A stretch of 8,660 nt of DNA from NCBI GenBank assembly GCA_035315685.1, contig DATFXR010000125.1, positions 1-8,660 on the forward strand, read 5' to 3'. Of the stretch, positions 5,443 through 8,660 are shown in pieces; the first letter of the stretch is position 1, and each line of letters begins with the position of its first letter. The translations under genes and the position numbers were made by a program. The notes under the pieces are model-generated. The model was not told the DNA's origin. It worked only from the letters and a program-made list of their open reading frames with translations, and did not search any database. Origin of the DNA: QHWK01 sp035315685 (GTDB lineage: Bacteria; Acidobacteriota; Vicinamibacteria; Vicinamibacterales; CAVVIG01).

Positions 5443-5447
5443 CACGC

Positions 5448-7913
5448 ATGACGAATCTCCGGCAGGATTGCCGCCACGGCCTGCGAGTGCTGCGGCACTC
5501 GCCAGGTTTCAGCGGCGCCGCCATCCTGATCCTCGCGCTTGGCATCGGCGCCAACGTTGGCGTGTTTTCAGTTGTGAACACGCTCGTGCTGCAGCCGCGG
5601 CCTGGCCGGATCGATTCGCTCGTCGGCCTGTTCAACCGCAGCCGGACCAGGCCGGAGGATTATCACAATTTCTCGTATCCTGCGTATCTCGAGCTTCGTG
5701 AGCGTCGCGACATCTTCGAGAGCCTCCTTGCACAGAGCTTCACGACGCTCGGCATCCGCGACGGTGACCTGCCCCGGCAGGCCTTCGGAGCGGTGGTCTC
5801 GTCCAACTACTTCGACACCCTGGGCGTGAAACTCGCCGTCGGCCGAGCGTTCACTGCGGAAGAGGAGCGGCCATCTGCCCGGGCTGCCGTGGCGATCGCT
5901 TCGTACGACGTCTGGCGGCGCGCTCGACTCAATCCGGCGTTCATCGGCAGCACCGTCAGAATCGACGGCATCGATTTCACTGTCGTGGGCGTCGCGCCGA
6001 AGGACTTCGGCGGCATCATGGCGTTCGTGTCCCCGCAGTGGTGGCTGCCGCTCGGCGCATACGAAACCATCGTGAACGACCTCTTCAAGGAGCGATCGAC
6101 GGGACTCGGCGACCGGCAGAACTACGCGCTGAACCTGGCCGGCGCACTCGCGCCGGGCGTCACGCGGGCATCCGCAGGGCCGGCTCTGGACGCGTTCGAG
6201 CGGCGGATCGGTGAGGCGAATCCGGAGAGCGATCGCGACCGGACGGTCATCGTCGCCGGTCTACAGCGCACCGGTGTCAGCTCACGACCCCAGAGTGACG
6301 GTCCGCTCGTGGCGCTCGGCGCCCTTCTGTCGTTGATATCGACACTCGTCCTCGTCATCGCCTGCCTCAACCTCGCCAATCTGATGCTTGCGCGCGGCGC
6401 CGCGCGCCGGCGCGAAATCGCCATCCGTCTGGCGATCGGCAGTGGACGGCGTCGGATCGTGCAGCAGCTACTCGTCGAAGGGCTGATGTTGTCCACCGCG
6501 GGCGCCGCCATTGGCCTCGTCATCGGCTGGTGGATGACGCGAGCGCTCGCCGCATGGATTGGTGGCATCGTCACCTTCGGGATAGATTTCCTCGTCGCCC
6601 CTTCGCCGCGGCTGGTCGGCGCTGCCGTCGCGTTCGCCATCGGCAGCGCCGCGCTGTTCGCGCTCGGCCCGGCGTGGTCGCTCTCGAATCCGGACGTAGC
6701 CTCGGATTTGAAGAGCGAGTCGGGCCACGTGTCGCGGCGCGCCAACTCCTGGCTCGTCGTCGCCCAGCTCGCCGCGTCGCTCGCGCTGGTCGTCGCCGCC
6801 GGCCTGTTCACGCGGGGCGCCGTCAACGCTGCCGCAATCGACGCCGGCTTTCCAATGGCGCGGCAGCTCGTCGTCGAGCTCGACCCGAGCCTCGCCGGCT
6901 ATGATCGCGCGCGGACGCGCGGAACCTACCAGAGGGCGTTGCAGCGCCTTCGCAACACGCCCGGTGTGGAGCGCGCCAGCTTCGCCTCGACGGTCGCGTT
7001 CGGCGACATCATGATGAGCGGTCGCGCCCGCGTGCAGCCGGACCCCGCCGAGATCGACGCGACGTTCGACGTGATCGGGTCAGACTACTTCGACACGCTC
7101 GGCCTTCCGATGGTGCGCGGGCGCGAGTTCACACTCGCGGAGGAACAGACCGACTCGCGGCCGCCGGTCGCGATCATCGACACTCGGCTGGCCAGGCAAC
7201 TGTTCGGCGAGGCCGATCCAATCGGGCGTAGCGTGTTGTGGCGCGTGCGCCAGGCGGAGACGGCGCAGCCGTACATCATCGTGGGCGTCGCGCCGGCATT
7301 GAGGCACGATCTGTTCGACCTGATGCCGAAGGCGCATCTGTACCTTCCGTATGGGTCGCGCTTCACGACCGAGATGTACCTGCACATCCGCACGGCGGGA
7401 CCTGAAGCGGCGCAGCTCGCGACCATTCGGTACGAGCTGCAGCAGATCGATCCGAGCCTGCCGATTGTCTTCGCGAAGACAATGACCGGCCTCCGTGACA
7501 CGAGCATGTCATCGTGGAGCGTTCGCGCCGCAGCGACGCTGTTTGGAGCGTTCGGCGTGCTCGCGCTGCTGCTCGCCGCGGTCGGCGTCTACGGATTGAA
7601 AGCGTACGACGTGTCCCGCCGAACGCGCGAAATCGGCATTCGCATGGCGCTCGGCGCGACTGCGGCCGATGTCGAACGGCAGCTGCTGACGGAAGGGGCG
7701 CGAACGGCCGGAATCGGACTGGCAATCGGTGCGCTGCTCGCGATCGCGATCGGCTGGCTCGCAAGCCGTTTCCTGCTCCAGGTCAGCCCGTTCGATCCGG
7801 CGGTGATCACAACAGCGGTGATCGTTCTGACCACCGCCGCGCTGCTGGCCAGCTACGTACCGGTGCGCCGGGCCACACGCGTCGCGCCGGTCGACGCCCT
7901 GCGGACCGAGTGA
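5448..7913 (+). CDS. ADOP-type orphan ABC permease with two MacB/FtsX permease domains
   Basis: The 821-residue membrane protein is an internal duplication of a MacB-like unit. The predicted order is: helix 22-45; periplasmic MacB core-like domain about 50-280; helices about 287-312, 340-366 and 387-408 (first FtsX domain); helix about 434-457; second periplasmic domain about 460-690; helices about 692-715, 750-773 and 783-804 (second FtsX domain). The cytoplasmic coupling motif appears twice: RRREIAIRLAIG (320-331) and RRTREIGIRMALG (724-736). The periplasmic repeats share SSNYFDTLG (118-126) and GSDYFDTLG (544-552). This matches the family named acidobacterial duplicated orphan permease, characteristically not linked to an ATPase gene. 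None is present in this window. Substrate and partner ATPase are unknown; MacB relatives transmit force across the envelope or export peptides and lipoproteins. The ATG at 5448 has GGAGG five bases upstream, inside a hairpin. Confidence 0.93.
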   Translation: MTNLRQDCRHGLRVLRHSPGFSGAAILILALGIGANVGVFSVVNTLVLQPRPGRIDSLVGLFNRSRTRPEDYHNFSYPAYLELRERRDIFESLLAQSFTTLGIRDGDLPRQAFGAVVSSNYFDTLGVKLAVGRAFTAEEERPSARAAVAIASYDVWRRARLNPAFIGSTVRIDGIDFTVVGVAPKDFGGIMAFVSPQWWLPLGAYETIVNDLFKERSTGLGDRQNYALNLAGALAPGVTRASAGPALDAFERRIGEANPESDRDRTVIVAGLQRTGVSSRPQSDGPLVALGALLSLISTLVLVIACLNLANLMLARGAARRREIAIRLAIGSGRRRIVQQLLVEGLMLSTAGAAIGLVIGWWMTRALAAWIGGIVTFGIDFLVAPSPRLVGAAVAFAIGSAALFALGPAWSLSNPDVASDLKSESGHVSRRANSWLVVAQLAASLALVVAAGLFTRGAVNAAAIDAGFPMARQLVVELDPSLAGYDRARTRGTYQRALQRLRNTPGVERASFASTVAFGDIMMSGRARVQPDPAEIDATFDVIGSDYFDTLGLPMVRGREFTLAEEQTDSRPPVAIIDTRLARQLFGEADPIGRSVLWRVRQAETAQPYIIVGVAPALRHDLFDLMPKAHLYLPYGSRFTTEMYLHIRTAGPEAAQLATIRYELQQIDPSLPIVFAKTMTGLRDTSMSSWSVRAAATLFGAFGVLALLLAAVGVYGLKAYDVSRRTREIGIRMALGATAADVERQLLTEGARTAGIGLAIGALLAIAIGWLASRFLLQVSPFDPAVITTAVIVLTTAALLASYVPVRRATRVAPVDALRTE

Positions 7914-8046
7914 ATTCAGCGGGTGTTGCCGGCGTCGTCAGCGGCCTCATGCGCGCGTCGGGCACGCCCGGGCACACGAGGTTTCACCGATAAACGCCGA
8001 TCTGGCGACCCACACCGACTGCTCGCGGTGGGCGAGGTTGCAGCGT

Positions 8047-8052
8047 CATAAT
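8047..8052 (+). promoter_or_regulatory. Candidate -10 element just upstream of the DinB-like gene
   Basis: CATAAT matches the TATAAT consensus at five of six positions. Its last base is seven bases before the A of the ATG at 8059, so transcription would start about at the start codon, giving a leaderless mRNA. No -35 match is seen 16-18 bases upstream, and no Shine-Dalgarno is present at the ATG, which fits but does not prove a leaderless start. Confidence 0.35.
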
Positions 8053-8058
8053 CGTGTC

Positions 8059-8562
8059 ATGCAGACCAGCGAAGCGGCTCCGGCACTCACGCGGCTCTTC
8101 TCGGAACTGATTGACGGCACGGACGTCCAGAATGCAGGACCTGGAGGGTTCGTGCTCAACGCGGGCGACGTCGGGCTGCTCCGATCACTCGACAGGCTCT
8201 CGGCGGCAGACGCGTCGCGCTCGGTGAACGGCGGCGCGACCATCGCGGCGCACGCACAACATCTGCGTTACGGCCTCTCCCTGATGAATCGCTGGGCGGC
8301 CGAGGGGGGCAACCCGTTTGCCGACGCCACATGGGACGAAGCCTGGAAAACGGCTGCCGTTGACGATGCCGAATGGGAAGCGATTCGGAATGGATTGGGT
8401 CGCGAAACCCACAGGTGGCTGCAGGCGATCGGTTCGCCGCGGACCGTGAGTGAGATCGAGTTCACGGGCATCGTGGCGAGCATCGCCCACCTGGCGTATC
8501 ACGTTGGCGCCATCCGGCAAATCAGCAAGGACGCGCGCGGCCCGCGCGAGGGCACATTCTAG
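8059..8562 (+). CDS. DinB/YfiT-like four-helix-bundle protein, putative metal-dependent
   Basis: This 167-residue protein has the length and helical pattern of the DinB/YfiT superfamily. Candidate metal ligands are in the usual places: AAHAQHL in an early helix (H65, H68) and HLAYH in the last long helix (H144, H148). The family includes thiol-dependent transferases for bacillithiol, mycothiol or glutathione and many uncharacterised members; the thiol or substrate cannot be told from sequence. The protein appears cytosolic, without a signal peptide or membrane helix. I prefer the ATG at 8059, after a CATAAT element, over an in-frame TTG at 8038, which would add seven poorly supported residues and has its nearest G-rich sequence too close. 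The gene follows the permease by 145 bases on the same strand, with no clear terminator between them, so read-through is possible. No functional link to the permease is evident. Confidence 0.78.
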   Translation: MQTSEAAPALTRLFSELIDGTDVQNAGPGGFVLNAGDVGLLRSLDRLSAADASRSVNGGATIAAHAQHLRYGLSLMNRWAAEGGNPFADATWDEAWKTAAVDDAEWEAIRNGLGRETHRWLQAIGSPRTVSEIEFTGIVASIAHLAYHVGAIRQISKDARGPREGTF

Positions 8563-8660
8563 ATTAGGAGCTTGCGCGAGAGAGGCAAGGACCGGTGAGC
8601 AAAACCTCCACGTATCTGGCGGCACTCATCAGCGTCATATGCGGCTGAGTCGCATGAAGC
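8563..8660. other. Right edge, 98 bases without a secure gene
   Basis: A GTG at 8595 with GAGG nine bases upstream opens a 17-codon frame (MSKTSTYLAALISVICG) that stops at 8648. ATG codons at 8639 and 8655 open short frames running off the edge, without a good ribosome site. The next gene may begin here, but the window ends too soon to say. Confidence 0.4.

Larger units (their letters stand above)
4819..5447. other. Divergent intergenic region of 629 bases without a supported gene
   Basis: This stretch separates the leftward HhH operon from the rightward permease gene. Its open frames are arginine-rich and show no domain motif, so I call none of them. It contains a leader with crossing complementary segments (4831-4913), a cluster of GTTGCGC boxes (5097-5135), a possible minus-strand -10 GATAAT at 5156-5161 without a clear -35, an imperfect hairpin (5321-5330 with 5338-5347, nine of ten pairs), a 9-base direct repeat (5355-5383), and the hairpin over the permease ribosome site (5418-5442). 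No tRNA, CRISPR or insertion-sequence ends were seen. Confidence 0.7.

Noticed and set aside
1..8660. CRISPR array, tRNA, rRNA, insertion sequence or phage genes
   Set aside because: No regularly spaced repeats, cloverleaf, transposase or integrase motifs, or terminal inverted repeats were found on reading.

Overview
The window is GC-rich DNA with dense coding and long spurious open frames on the opposite strands. The large gene on the right encodes a two-permease-domain protein of the ADOP type (acidobacterial duplicated orphan permease). Together with the base composition this suggests an acidobacterium, possibly of the Vicinamibacteria. The assignment is inference, because no rRNA or taxonomic marker gene is present apart from 32 codons of gcvT.

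Layout. Two sets of genes diverge from a 629-base non-coding region (4819-5447). Leftward (minus strand), in order of transcription, are: a secreted helix-hairpin-helix (ComEA-like) protein (4818-4468), a GspH/FimT-type pseudopilin (4426-3833), a PilZ protein with both c-di-GMP-binding motifs (3836-3447), and an NtrC-like AAA+ regulator whose sigma-54-contacting GAFTGA loop is replaced (3445-1913). These four genes are tightly packed: the gaps are 41 bases, a 4-base overlap and 1 base. Two hairpins follow the regulator. After them come a secreted protein ending in a cysteine-rich phospholipase A2-like domain (1786-641), a small four-helix membrane protein (566-162), and the first 32 codons of gcvT running off the left edge (97-1). 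Rightward are the ADOP permease (5448-7913) and a DinB/YfiT-like four-helix protein (8059-8562). The last 98 bases hold no secure gene.

How the genes may work together. The pseudopilin-PilZ-regulator set looks like one translationally coupled operon joining a pilus-like component, a c-di-GMP sensor and a transcription factor. No pilus assembly ATPase, prepilin peptidase or secretin is in the window, so the pseudopilin would need machinery encoded elsewhere. The permease has no ABC ATPase or PadR regulator beside it in this window.

The most unusual signals are RNA-level. A perfect 11-bp GC hairpin separates a strong Shine-Dalgarno from the pseudopilin start so that folding would restore normal spacing. 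The leader of the HhH gene has crossing complementary segments next to its Shine-Dalgarno. A hairpin covers the Shine-Dalgarno of the permease. Protein-level novelties are the PLA2-like secreted protein with an unrecognised N-terminal region, and the GAFTGA-less regulator. I did not find a clear previously undescribed defence or mobile system.
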